From positions 1 to 19,547 of the forward strand of contig CALMIW010000298.1 in the NCBI GenBank assembly GCA_937864275.1: DNA of 19,547 nucleotides, given 5' to 3'. The stretch is from an uncultured Dehalococcoidia bacterium. Lineage in GTDB: Bacteria > Chloroflexota > Dehalococcoidia > Tepidiformales > Tepidiformaceae. Each line of letters starts with the position of its first letter. Position 1 is the stretch's first letter. Positions 1-8,124 of this stretch are shown piece after piece. The translations under genes and the position numbers were made by a program. The notes under the pieces were generated by a model. That model did no database searches, was not told the DNA's origin, and saw only the letters and a list, made by a program, of their open reading frames with translations.

Positions 1-432
1 CTCCTCCTCCCGGGGCTGTTCGGAATCATCTTCTTCCTGGTCGCCGGGATGGCGTTCGCCTACTGGATCATCCTGCCCGCCTCGCTCGGCTTCCTGCTGG
101 ACCTGGGCGGCGACAACTTCAATCCCGTCATCGGCGCGAAGCAGTACATCGACTTCGCCACCCGGATCGTGTTCTGGGTCGGCCTCTCATTCGAACTGCC
201 GATGGTGCTCGCGCTCATCGCGAGGCTGGGTGTCGTCCGGGCGAAGCAACTCCTCGGCTTCTGGCGCTATGCCATCGTCATCATCTTCGTCATCGCCGCC
301 ATCGTGACGCCCACCCCGGACCCGCTCACGCAGAGCCTTGTCGCGGGACCGCTGCTGGGGCTCTATGTCGTGGGCATCGGCTTCGCCTGGCTCGTCCAGC
401 CGAAGCGCCCCAGGCAAGAGGCGCCGGCGTGA
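1..432 (+). CDS. tatC: Sec-independent protein translocase subunit TatC, C-terminal part (gene starts before the window)
   Basis: The reading frame is open from base 1, so the N-terminal part of the gene lies outside the window. About 143 residues are present. TatC is the multi-pass core of the twin-arginine translocase and binds the signal peptides of folded proteins for export across the cytoplasmic membrane. What is seen: hydrophobic segments separated by short loops, the conserved glutamate in GLSFELPM (the position equivalent to E. coli Glu170 in the family), and the family motif ITPTPDPLTQ before the last helix, followed by LYVVGIGFAW and a short basic Pro-rich tail. The stop codon overlaps the GTG start of the next gene by four bases, suggesting translational coupling. 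Family assignment is secure; completeness cannot be judged. Confidence 0.93.
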   Translation, partial: LLLPGLFGIIFFLVAGMAFAYWIILPASLGFLLDLGGDNFNPVIGAKQYIDFATRIVFWVGLSFELPMVLALIARLGVVRAKQLLGFWRYAIVIIFVIAAIVTPTPDPLTQSLVAGPLLGLYVVGIGFAWLVQPKRPRQEAPA

Positions 433-1253
433 GCGATGGCGGAAAGGCGGCGCATCGTCCAGCTATCGCCGCCACCGCGGGGTTCGGGGGCGGGTTTGTC
501 AGCGGTCTGCTCGGGGGTGGCGGCGGCTCGATCATGATCCCGTTCATGACCGGCCCGATGCGGATGTCGCAGCATCTCGCGCACGGAACCTCGCTGGTTG
601 TCATCACCTCCGCTGCTGCCGTCGCCGCCGTCGCCTACGGATTCCACGAACCGGTCAGCGCGACGCTGGTGGTCGCGCTTGGCGCCGGGGCCGTCCTGGG
701 CGCCATCCTCGGCGCACGAGGGGCGGCGCGAATCCCCGCGATGCAGCTCCGCCAGTTATTCGGGCTCTTCCTGATCGCCGTTTCCGTCCGTCTGCTTGTC
801 TGGGATTCGGTGGCGCCGGTGCTCTCGGCCGAAGGATGGGGGGACCCGGCCGCGGGCCTGGGCCTCGGCCTCGTCGGCGGTGTGATGTCCGGCGCGCTCG
901 GGGTTGGCGGCGGCTCGATTTTCGTGCCGGGGCTGGTGCTCGGGCTCGGCGTCGGCCAGCACGAAGCGCAGGGCATCTCGCTGTGGGTGGTCGTCATCGC
1001 CTCGGTGATGGGCGGCCTGACCCACTACCGCCAGGGAACGGTGGACACAAAGGCTGCGAAGTGGCTTGCACCCACGGCACTCCCGGGAGCGCTGGCCGGG
1101 GCCGTCGCGGCGAGCTTCATGGGCGGACGCACCCTCCAGGTGGTTTTCGCGATCCTGCTCATCGGTATCGGCCTCCAGATGCTGACGACGGCGCGACGGC
1201 GCATCCGAAGCGAACGACGGGCAGCGCTCGCCGTCGCGGCTGATGCCGCGTGA
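429..1253 (+). CDS. TauE/SafE family (DUF81) membrane permease, first copy
   Basis: A 274-residue polytopic membrane protein. The family has two homologous halves, each opening with a Gly-rich motif, and both are visible: SGLLGGGGGSIMIPFM near residues 25-40 and SGALGVGGGSIFVPGLV near 154-170. Characterised members export or import sulfite, sulfoacetate or other small organic anions; nothing here fixes the substrate. The start is GTG at 429, overlapping the tatC stop in a GTGA junction. The end repeats the same arrangement with the downstream glycosylase gene (GTG at 1250, stop TGA 1251-1253). The protein is therefore probably made from one mRNA with tatC, udg and rnj. A second, more divergent family member is at 8125-9015. 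Confidence 0.88.
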   Translation: MSDGGKAAHRPAIAATAGFGGGFVSGLLGGGGGSIMIPFMTGPMRMSQHLAHGTSLVVITSAAAVAAVAYGFHEPVSATLVVALGAGAVLGAILGARGAARIPAMQLRQLFGLFLIAVSVRLLVWDSVAPVLSAEGWGDPAAGLGLGLVGGVMSGALGVGGGSIFVPGLVLGLGVGQHEAQGISLWVVVIASVMGGLTHYRQGTVDTKAAKWLAPTALPGALAGAVAASFMGGRTLQVVFAILLIGIGLQMLTTARRRIRSERRAALAVAADAA

Positions 1254-2122
1254 TCACCACCGTAGAAGAGCGCGCCGCCGAACTGCATGACGTCATCCGG
1301 ACGTGCACGCTCTGCGCCCTCTCGGCCACGCGCACGCACGCGGTTCCGGGCGAAGGCCCGCTGACCGCCGAGGTGATGTGCATCGGGGAAGCGCCCGGCA
1401 TGAACGAGGACAAGCAGGGGCGCCCCTTCGTCGGCGCCGCCGGCCAGTTCCTGGGAGAGCTTCTCGGCGCCGCCGGCCTCACCCGCGAGCAGGTCTATAT
1501 CTGCAACGTCCTCAAGTGCCGGCCGCCCGGGAACCGGGATCCGCTCCCGAACGAGATCGACGCCTGCGCGGAGTACCTCGACCTCCAGATCGACCTGGTG
1601 GACCCGCTCGTCATCGTCACGCTGGGCCGGTTCTCGATGTCGAAGTGGTTCCCCCAGCAGGCGATTTCACGCATTCACGGGAGCGTAAAGGAAGTCGACG
1701 ACCGCTTCGTCGTGCCGATGTACCACCCGGCGGCCGCCCTCCACCAGGGCAGTCTTCGCCAGGTACTGCTCGACGACTTCGCGCGACTGCCCGCGATCCT
1801 CGAACGCGCGCGCGCCAGGCGGCGGGCAGCCGAAACAGAGCAGCAGGTCCCCTCGGCCGCCGAGCAGCCCGCCAGCGAGCCCATCGTGCCGGAACCCGCT
1901 TCGGCCTCGCCCGTCGAGGCCGCGGCGCCGCTCACCGCCCCGTTCTCGACGAACGGCGCACACGCGGCCAGCCTGCCCTCCACACAAGACCCGATGCCGG
2001 AACGCCCGGCATCGCAAGAACCGGAGCGCCGAACGGCGGCTCCACCAACACAGGACTCGACGCCGGAACGGGACGACCCCGATCCGGCCGGAAAAACAGA
2101 ACAAATCAGACTCTTCGAATAG
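1250..2122 (+). CDS. udg: Family-4 uracil-DNA glycosylase (Fe-S) with long disordered C-terminal tail
   Basis: Predicted 290-residue DNA-repair enzyme that removes uracil from DNA. The catalytic domain covers about residues 1-190: iron-sulfur cysteines C19-X2-C22 and C90-X15-C106, the active-site motif GEAPG at 46-50 followed by GRPFVGAAGQFL, and the HPAA motif at 159-162. This spacing is typical of the thermophilic/family-4 type, whose members are usually about 190-220 residues. Residues 190-284 form a Pro/Ala/Glu/Ser-rich tail with no predicted fold, and the chain ends in QIRLF-E, which resembles a bacterial sliding-clamp binding pentapeptide. The start is GTG, inside the stop of the preceding permease gene; RNase J follows after a six-base gap. 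Glycosylase identity is strong; the clamp motif is inference. Confidence 0.93.
   Translation: MITTVEERAAELHDVIRTCTLCALSATRTHAVPGEGPLTAEVMCIGEAPGMNEDKQGRPFVGAAGQFLGELLGAAGLTREQVYICNVLKCRPPGNRDPLPNEIDACAEYLDLQIDLVDPLVIVTLGRFSMSKWFPQQAISRIHGSVKEVDDRFVVPMYHPAAALHQGSLRQVLLDDFARLPAILERARARRRAAETEQQVPSAAEQPASEPIVPEPASASPVEAAAPLTAPFSTNGAHAASLPSTQDPMPERPASQEPERRTAAPPTQDSTPERDDPDPAGKTEQIRLFE
2102..2116 (+). other. Candidate beta-clamp-binding motif (QIRLF) at the C-terminus of the uracil-DNA glycosylase
   Basis: The five codons before the final Glu and the stop encode Q285-I-R-L-F289. Bacterial clamp-binding peptides follow the loose consensus QL(S/D)LF, with Q and the hydrophobic LF pair most important. 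The site sits at the end of a roughly 95-residue disordered tail, the usual place for such motifs. A five-residue match can occur by chance. Confidence 0.45.
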
Positions 2123-2128
2123 GACTCA

Positions 2129-3781
2129 ATGACAGACAAACTGCGCGTAATTCCCCTCGGCGGCCTCGGCGAAATCGGCCGCAACATGATGCTTCTCGAA
2201 TACGGCGACGACATCATCGTCGTCGACGTCGGACTGATGTTCCCGGAAGAGGAGATGCTCGGCGTCGACCTCGTGATCCCGGACTTCAGCTACCTCCGCG
2301 ACAACAAGGAGAAGCTCCGGGCCGTCTTCCTCACCCACGGCCACGAAGACCACGTCGGCGCATTGCCCTACTTCCAGCGCGAATTCAACGTGCCGATCTA
2401 CGGCGCCAAGCTCACCGACGGGCTTATCCGCGTGAAGCTGCAGGAGCACCGCCTCCTGCAGGACGCCGAGACCCACGTGGTCGCCCCGGGCGAACTGATC
2501 CAGGCCGGCGTCTTCGAGGTCGAGTTCTTCACCGTCGCCCACAGCATCCCGGACGCCTGCGGGCTCATCATCCGCACGCCGCTCGGGCTCGTCGTCCACA
2601 CGGGCGACTTCAAGCTCGACCACACACCGGTGATGGACCAGCACACCGACCTCATCCGGCTCGCGCAGGTCGGCGCCGAGGGCTGCCTGCTCCTGCTGGC
2701 TGACTCCACGTATGCCGAGCAGGAGGGCTACACGCCCAGCGAGCAGCTCGTCGGCGAAGCGCTCCGGACGATCCTCGTGAACGCTCCCGGCCGGGTGATC
2801 GTCGCGACCTTCGCGTCGCTGATTTCCCGCGTCCAGCTGCTGGTGGACGCGGCCGTGTTCACCGGCCGCAAGATCTTCGTGACGGGCCGCTCGATGATCG
2901 ACAACGTCGCCATGGCCCGGCAACTCGGCTACATCAACGCGCCGGACGGCGTCATCATCGGCGTCGAGGAGATGCGGAACACGCCTCCCTCGAAGCTCGT
3001 GGTCATCACCACAGGCAGCCAGGGCGAGCCGACGAGCGCGCTGACCCGGATGGCAAACGGCGACCACCGCCACATCACGATCTCCAAGGGCGACACCATC
3101 GTCCTCTCCTCGAGCCCGGTCCCGGGGAACGAAACGGCGGTCTACCGGAACGTCGACAACCTCTTCCGCCTCGGCGCGGACGTGCTCTACAACCGGATTT
3201 CGAACATCCACGTCCGCGGTCATGCCAGCCGGGAAGAGCTCAAGATCATCCAGGGGCTGCTCCAGCCCGAGTACTTCGTGCCCATCCACGGCGAATACCG
3301 CCACCTGGTCGTCCACTCGCGCCTTGCCGAGTCGGTCGGCGTGCCGCAGGGAAACGCGTTCATCCTGACCGACGGCGACGTGCTCGAAATCGACGAGGAA
3401 TCAGCGTGGATCGGCGACCGCGTGCCGGCGAGCTACGTGTACGTCGATGGCCTCGGCATCGGCGACGTGGACCAGCACATCCTGCGCGACCGCGCCCACC
3501 TTTCGACCGATGGCGTCGTCGTGGTGATGGTTGCCGTGGACAAGCAGACCGGGAAGCTCGAACGCCCCGCGGAAGTGCTGGCCCGCGGATTCGTGGACGT
3601 GGAAGACCGCGAGGACCTGCTGGACCAGACGCGTCGGGTGGCCGCCAAGGCCCTCGAAGGCGTGGAACATTATGCGGAGTTCGGCGACATCAACACGAGG
3701 ATTCGCGACGCTGTAAGCAAGTTCCTCTATGATGAGACCCGCAGGCGGCCGATGGTGCTGACAGTGACAGTCGAGGTCTAG
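2129..3781 (+). CDS. rnj: Ribonuclease J (metallo-beta-lactamase/beta-CASP RNase)
   Basis: A 550-residue enzyme of usual family length that degrades and matures RNA by 5'-3' exonuclease and endonuclease activity. The metal-binding residues of the metallo-beta-lactamase core are present: HGHEDH at 70-75, H138 in VAHSIPD, D160 in HTGDFKLD, and H387 in PIHGEYRH. The inserted beta-CASP domain (about 205-365) contains TTGSQGEP near 294-301 and HVRGHA at 361-366. A C-terminal domain of about 100 residues follows. The ATG start has an AGGA ribosome site overlapping the udg stop codon, so the gene is the last of the tatC-permease-udg-rnj cluster. RNase J commonly replaces or complements RNase E in Firmicutes, Actinobacteria and Chloroflexota. 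Whether it is a J1 or J2 type cannot be told here. Confidence 0.97.
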   Translation: MTDKLRVIPLGGLGEIGRNMMLLEYGDDIIVVDVGLMFPEEEMLGVDLVIPDFSYLRDNKEKLRAVFLTHGHEDHVGALPYFQREFNVPIYGAKLTDGLIRVKLQEHRLLQDAETHVVAPGELIQAGVFEVEFFTVAHSIPDACGLIIRTPLGLVVHTGDFKLDHTPVMDQHTDLIRLAQVGAEGCLLLLADSTYAEQEGYTPSEQLVGEALRTILVNAPGRVIVATFASLISRVQLLVDAAVFTGRKIFVTGRSMIDNVAMARQLGYINAPDGVIIGVEEMRNTPPSKLVVITTGSQGEPTSALTRMANGDHRHITISKGDTIVLSSSPVPGNETAVYRNVDNLFRLGADVLYNRISNIHVRGHASREELKIIQGLLQPEYFVPIHGEYRHLVVHSRLAESVGVPQGNAFILTDGDVLEIDEESAWIGDRVPASYVYVDGLGIGDVDQHILRDRAHLSTDGVVVVMVAVDKQTGKLERPAEVLARGFVDVEDREDLLDQTRRVAAKALEGVEHYAEFGDINTRIRDAVSKFLYDETRRRPMVLTVTVEV

Positions 3782-3841
3782 TCAGGGAAGCCATCGTTCG
3801 CGGCCGTGCCGGGCCAACGGGGGGCGCCGGTACGGGTGGAT

Positions 3842-3847
3842 GAGGAG
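3842..3847 (+). promoter_or_regulatory. Ribosome binding site GAGGAG deciding the ftsK start
   Basis: GAGGAG lies eight bases before the ATG at 3856. A longer reading frame would begin with GTG at 3847, but that codon overlaps this site, so the ATG is the better start. Confidence 0.6.
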
Positions 3848-3855
3848 TGCAGGCC

Positions 3856-6300
3856 ATGGCGGCACGCGCACGGACCCGGCCCCGTACTGCTCGCGCGGAG
3901 CGTTCCCCGCGAAGCAAGAAGCGGAATCCGAATGTCCTTAGCCGGTTGAACCGGCCAGATGTGATCGGCACGTTCGCGGCCATCGCGGCGCTTGCCGCCG
4001 CGTTGTTCGTCCCGGCCGTCCAACAGGCTATTGGCGAAGGCCGCGACTGGACGCTGCGGACCTTCGGGCTCGGCATCTTCATCGTCCTGGCGTGGGTGCT
4101 GCTGGCTGGCGCCGCCGCGTGGCAGGGCTGGTACGAGCGCGGCCCCTGGTTCTGGCGAAAGACCGGCGGCGTCGCCGCACTCGGTTTGTTCGTCTGGGGG
4201 CTGCTCGCCCTCAACGAGGCGAACTGGTCGGCGGGCGACGTCCGCTTCGCCGAGGTCAGCCTCGGCGGCACGATTGGCCAGCGGATGATCGCCGGGTTCT
4301 TCGGCAAGCTCGCCTGGCTGAGCGTGTTCGTGCTGGCGGCAGCGCTCCTGGCGCCGACCACCAGCCGCTGGGTAGCGACGAACGTCCCCTACTGGATCGA
4401 AGAAAGCTGGCGGCGGAGGTACCCGCATCGCGCCGCCAACGCCATTGGTCGCTGGACGAGCTTCATCCTCCGCCGGCCCGGTGGCGAAGAGCAGGAAGTG
4501 GTCATCGGGGCGGGTGGCTTCGAGCGGATCGAACCGATGCGCAGCGCCGCTATCGAAGGCTCACCGGTCATCTTCCGCCCGTCTATCGACCCGGCGTCGC
4601 CAACCTCGCCGGTGGGTCTCGGCGCGGCCGCCACCTTCGCAGCCGTGGATATCGAAGAAGCCACCCTGCTCGAGGACGCGCCGCCCGCAGAGCCCCCCGC
4701 AGCCATCGACGAAGCTCCGGAGGAGCCGCAGCAACTGGGGTTGGAACTCGATGCCCACAAGGGTGGCTGGGCTCTGCCCGCGCTCGAGATGCTCAACGCG
4801 CCCATCCCCAGCCTGCACCGGAAGCACGACAACGCCGCCCGGGCACAGCTCATCGTCGATACGCTCGCCAGCTTCGGCGTCGATGCCACGGTCGTCGAAA
4901 TCAACGAAGGCCCGACGGTCACGCAGTTTGGCGTCGAGCCCGGCTGGGAAGTCCGCTACAAGGACGTGCCGCTCAAAGACGGGCAGGGCAAGTCGCTGCT
5001 GACCCCCGATGGGCGACCGCGCACGGAGCGCATCGAGGTCTCGCGCACGCGCGTCCGCGTCAACAAGATCACCGCCCTCCAGAACGACTTGGCCCTGGCA
5101 CTGGCGGCGCCGAGCCTCCGCATCGAGGCTCCCGTCCCCGGCCGCGCGATCGTGGGCATCGAAGTCCCGAACGACTCGGCGTCGGTCGTGACCCTGCGTG
5201 CGGTTATGGAAACCAAGGAGTTCAGCGAGCTTGCCGCCAAGAGCAAACTGGCGATGGCCCTCGGCAAGGGCGTCTCCGGCGTGCCGGTGGTGGCCGACCT
5301 GGCGAAGATGCCCCACCTCCTGATTGCAGGCTCCACCGGCTCCGGCAAGAGCGTCTGCATGAACGCGATCATCGCCGGCATCATGATGAACGCCACGCCA
5401 AACGAGGTCCGCTTCGTCATGGTCGACCCGAAGCGCGTGGAGCTCAGCAGCTACTCCGGCATCCCGCACATGGCCTTCAGCGAAGTCATCGTCGACATGG
5501 ACAAGGTCGTCGGTGTGCTCCAGGCGGTCGTCGGCGAGATGGACTCACGTTACAAGAAGTTCGCCAGCGTGGCCGTCCGAAACCTGGAGGCCTACAACAA
5601 GCATCCGCGCGTGATGATCAAACTCCCGCAGTGGGTGGTCATCATCGACGAGCTCGCCGACCTGATGATGGCGGCCCCGTTCGAGGTCGAGAAGCTCATC
5701 TGCCGGCTGGCGCAGCTGGCGCGGGCGACCGGCATCCACCTGATCGTCGCCACGCAGCGCCCGTCGGTGGACGTCGTAACCGGCCTCATCAAGGCGAACT
5801 TCCCGACCCGGATCGCCTTCGCCGTCACCTCCCAGACCGACTCGCGCACCATCCTGGACATGGGCGGCGCCGAAAAGCTGCTCGGCCGCGGCGACATGCT
5901 CTTCATGCCGACCGACGTGGCCAAGCCGATCCGCATCCAGGGCGTCTACGTCTCGGATGCGGAAGTCGAGCGGCTCGTCGAGTTCTGGAAAGACGAGCGC
6001 TTCAGCGAACTCACGCCCGAGAATGCCGACGAACTGCTCGAGGCCGCGCTGGCGGAAGCGAACGGCGGCGAGGCGAACATCGACGTCGATTTCGACGACC
6101 CGGTGATGGACCGCGCCCGCGAACTGACGCTCCAGCATCAGCGCATCTCGCCATCCCTCTTCCAGCGGCGGCTGAAGGTTGGCTTCCTGAAGGCCAAGAA
6201 GATCATCCAGATCCTCGAAGAAGAGGGGTATGTGGGTCCGCAGGAAGAGGGCGAATCACGACGAGTTCTGCAGGGATCCGCCATAGATGACCTCGCTTGA
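3856..6300 (+). CDS. ftsK: FtsK/SpoIIIE family DNA translocase
   Basis: An 814-residue membrane-anchored motor that pumps double-stranded DNA, normally clearing chromosome ends through the division septum and assisting dimer resolution. Seen in order: a basic N-terminus (1-35); four hydrophobic segments (about 36-54, 69-90, 104-119, 150-166); a linker to about 300 rich in Pro, Glu and Ala; the alpha/beta motor with Walker A GSTGSGKS at 492-499 and Walker B VVIIDELAD ending near 602; and a C-terminal winged-helix gamma domain from about 750 (ISPSLFQRRLKVGF, then KKIIQILEEEGYVGPQ). The gamma domain normally reads the KOPS orientation sequences. The linker is short compared with E. coli FtsK and closer to SpoIIIE. 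It lies 74 bases after rnj and its 3' end overlaps the next gene by 14 bases. Confidence 0.96.
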   Translation: MAARARTRPRTARAERSPRSKKRNPNVLSRLNRPDVIGTFAAIAALAAALFVPAVQQAIGEGRDWTLRTFGLGIFIVLAWVLLAGAAAWQGWYERGPWFWRKTGGVAALGLFVWGLLALNEANWSAGDVRFAEVSLGGTIGQRMIAGFFGKLAWLSVFVLAAALLAPTTSRWVATNVPYWIEESWRRRYPHRAANAIGRWTSFILRRPGGEEQEVVIGAGGFERIEPMRSAAIEGSPVIFRPSIDPASPTSPVGLGAAATFAAVDIEEATLLEDAPPAEPPAAIDEAPEEPQQLGLELDAHKGGWALPALEMLNAPIPSLHRKHDNAARAQLIVDTLASFGVDATVVEINEGPTVTQFGVEPGWEVRYKDVPLKDGQGKSLLTPDGRPRTERIEVSRTRVRVNKITALQNDLALALAAPSLRIEAPVPGRAIVGIEVPNDSASVVTLRAVMETKEFSELAAKSKLAMALGKGVSGVPVVADLAKMPHLLIAGSTGSGKSVCMNAIIAGIMMNATPNEVRFVMVDPKRVELSSYSGIPHMAFSEVIVDMDKVVGVLQAVVGEMDSRYKKFASVAVRNLEAYNKHPRVMIKLPQWVVIIDELADLMMAAPFEVEKLICRLAQLARATGIHLIVATQRPSVDVVTGLIKANFPTRIAFAVTSQTDSRTILDMGGAEKLLGRGDMLFMPTDVAKPIRIQGVYVSDAEVERLVEFWKDERFSELTPENADELLEAALAEANGGEANIDVDFDDPVMDRARELTLQHQRISPSLFQRRLKVGFLKAKKIIQILEEEGYVGPQEEGESRRVLQGSAIDDLA

Positions 6301-8110
6301 TACACTGAAGGGCATGAGAAACCTGAAGACCCTGCTCGGCCGCGGCGAAGCGCCGGAGGAAGAAGCCCCCGCACCACGCCCGCACGAGCAGTGCCTCTCT
6401 TGCAGCGCCGACCTGGAAGGTTCGAAATCGTACGAACGGTTCCGTGTCTGCCATTCCTGCGGGTTTCACTTCCACCTGACAGCGCGCGAACGGTTGGCCA
6501 CGCTCCTCGATGTCGGCAGCTTCCACGAAGACGACCGCGGCGTCACGAACATCGACCCGCTCTCGTTCCGCGACAAGCAGTCCTACCGCTCCCGGGTGAT
6601 CAACGCACAGCGCCGGACCGGGCTCACCGAGTCGGCGCTCACGGGCACCGGGAGCATCTACGGCCGCGAACTCGTCGCCGCTGTCATCGACTTCTCGTTC
6701 CTGGGCGGCTCCATCGGCGTGGCCGCCGGCGAACGGCTGGCGCGGGCGTTCGAAAAGGCCACCTCCCGGCGCGTGCCGGTAGTGCTCATCTGCTCGACCG
6801 CGGGGACGCGGATGCAGGAGGGCCTCCTCGCCCTGATGCAGGCGCCGCGGATTGCCGCCGCCGTGCGCCGGCACGACCGCGCCGGCCTTCCCTACATCGC
6901 CGTGCTCACCGACCCGACCACCGGCTCGGCCTACACCGGGTTCGTGAACCTGGCGGACGTCATCTTGAGCGAACCGAACGCGCTCGTCGGCTACGCGGCC
7001 CTGCGGGCGCTGCAGGAGGCCGCCGGGACCGATCTTCCGGAGGGCGCGCATCCCTCCGAGGCACACTTGAAGCGCGGCCTCATCGACGCCGTGGTACCTC
7101 GGCCGCAGCTTCGCGACTCGATCGCCCAGTTGCTCGACCTGCTGATGAACGACTACCGCCTGACGGCCCAGAAAGAGCCTCGCGAAGGCCATTCGTATCA
7201 CACGCCCCGGACCGCCTGGCAGCAGGTGCAAATCTCGCGCCACGCAGACCGCCCGAACGCCACTGACTTGATCGCCCGCATGTCCACTTCGTTCGTAGCC
7301 CTGCGCGGCGACCGCAGCGGCGAAGACGATGTGCTCATCCAGGCCGGGGTCGGTTCGCTCGCGGGCGAAGCGGTGCTGTTCCTGGGCCAGGTGCGGCCTC
7401 ACGGCAAGCCGGCGCACATTTCCACAGCCGGTTTCCGCAAGGCGCGCCGGGCGATGATGCTTGCCCGCAAGTTCGAGATCCCGGTGGTGACGCTGATCGA
7501 CACCGACGGCGCCGACCCCTCGCTGGCGAACGAAGAAGCGGGACTCGGCTTCGCCGTCGCCCAGTGCATGGCCTCCATGCTCGAACTGCCGGTGCCGACG
7601 GTCGCGGTGATTACCGGCGAAGCGAACTCCGAGGGCGCGATGGCCATGGCGGTGGCCGACCGCGTGCTTATGCTCGACAACGCCGTTTACGAAGTCATCC
7701 GGCCGGAAGACGCGGCGATGATCCTCTACGGCGGCGCCGGTTCGGCCGGAGAAGCCGCGGAACGACTCCGCCTCACCTCGCACGACTGCCTGAGGCTGGG
7801 GATCATCGACCACACCGTCCCGGAGCCGGGCGACGGCGCGCATACCGACCACGCCGAGGCCGCGCTCCTGCTCCGCAGGGCCATCCTCCGCGAACTCTCG
7901 CGGATCCAGAGAACGCGCCCGAAGCGCCGGCTCGAGCAGCGCTACGCACGCTACCGCCAGATCGGCTCCACGCGCAGCTGGATTCGCGGCCGGCTCGAAC
8001 GCCAGCTGGCGCACTTCACCGACCGCGTGGGGGGCATGGCCGGGCGGGTGAAGGACCGTTCGACGCTGCGCCGGCGCTACGACTTCGGAGACGACGACAT
8101 CCCGGTGTAG
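6287..8110 (+). CDS. Fused acetyl-CoA carboxylase carboxyltransferase (AccD-AccA) with altered active-site motifs
   Basis: A 607-residue single chain carrying both carboxyltransferase halves, an architecture also seen in mycobacterial AccD3. It would transfer carboxyl groups from carboxybiotin to acetyl-CoA or a related acyl-CoA. The N-terminal AccD-like half has the zinc ribbon C36-X2-C39-X15-C55-X2-C58 and FLGGSIG at 138-144. The AccA-like half spans about 330-540, followed by a basic tail of about 65 residues. Several normally glycine-rich motifs deviate: TAGTRM (171-176) for SGGARM, PTTGS (210-214) for PTMGG, TDGADPS (406-412) for TPGAYPG, and GEANSEG (444-450) for GEGGSGG. The ATG chosen has AGGGA ten bases upstream and lies inside the end of ftsK; a second ATG at 6314 has only a badly spaced site. 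Family is clear; activity and substrate are uncertain. Confidence 0.88.
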   Translation: MTSLDTLKGMRNLKTLLGRGEAPEEEAPAPRPHEQCLSCSADLEGSKSYERFRVCHSCGFHFHLTARERLATLLDVGSFHEDDRGVTNIDPLSFRDKQSYRSRVINAQRRTGLTESALTGTGSIYGRELVAAVIDFSFLGGSIGVAAGERLARAFEKATSRRVPVVLICSTAGTRMQEGLLALMQAPRIAAAVRRHDRAGLPYIAVLTDPTTGSAYTGFVNLADVILSEPNALVGYAALRALQEAAGTDLPEGAHPSEAHLKRGLIDAVVPRPQLRDSIAQLLDLLMNDYRLTAQKEPREGHSYHTPRTAWQQVQISRHADRPNATDLIARMSTSFVALRGDRSGEDDVLIQAGVGSLAGEAVLFLGQVRPHGKPAHISTAGFRKARRAMMLARKFEIPVVTLIDTDGADPSLANEEAGLGFAVAQCMASMLELPVPTVAVITGEANSEGAMAMAVADRVLMLDNAVYEVIRPEDAAMILYGGAGSAGEAAERLRLTSHDCLRLGIIDHTVPEPGDGAHTDHAEAALLLRRAILRELSRIQRTRPKRRLEQRYARYRQIGSTRSWIRGRLERQLAHFTDRVGGMAGRVKDRSTLRRRYDFGDDDIPV

Positions 8111-8124
8111 CCTTCCTTCAGCGG

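Noticed and set aside
2126..3316. Open frame of 396 codons on the - strand
   Set aside because: Antisense to RNase J, and its Asp/Val/His-rich translation is typical of a shadow frame.
7564..8124. Upstream extension of the second permease frame
   Set aside because: It lies inside the carboxyltransferase gene in another phase, is Arg/Pro-rich, and has no membrane or family features.
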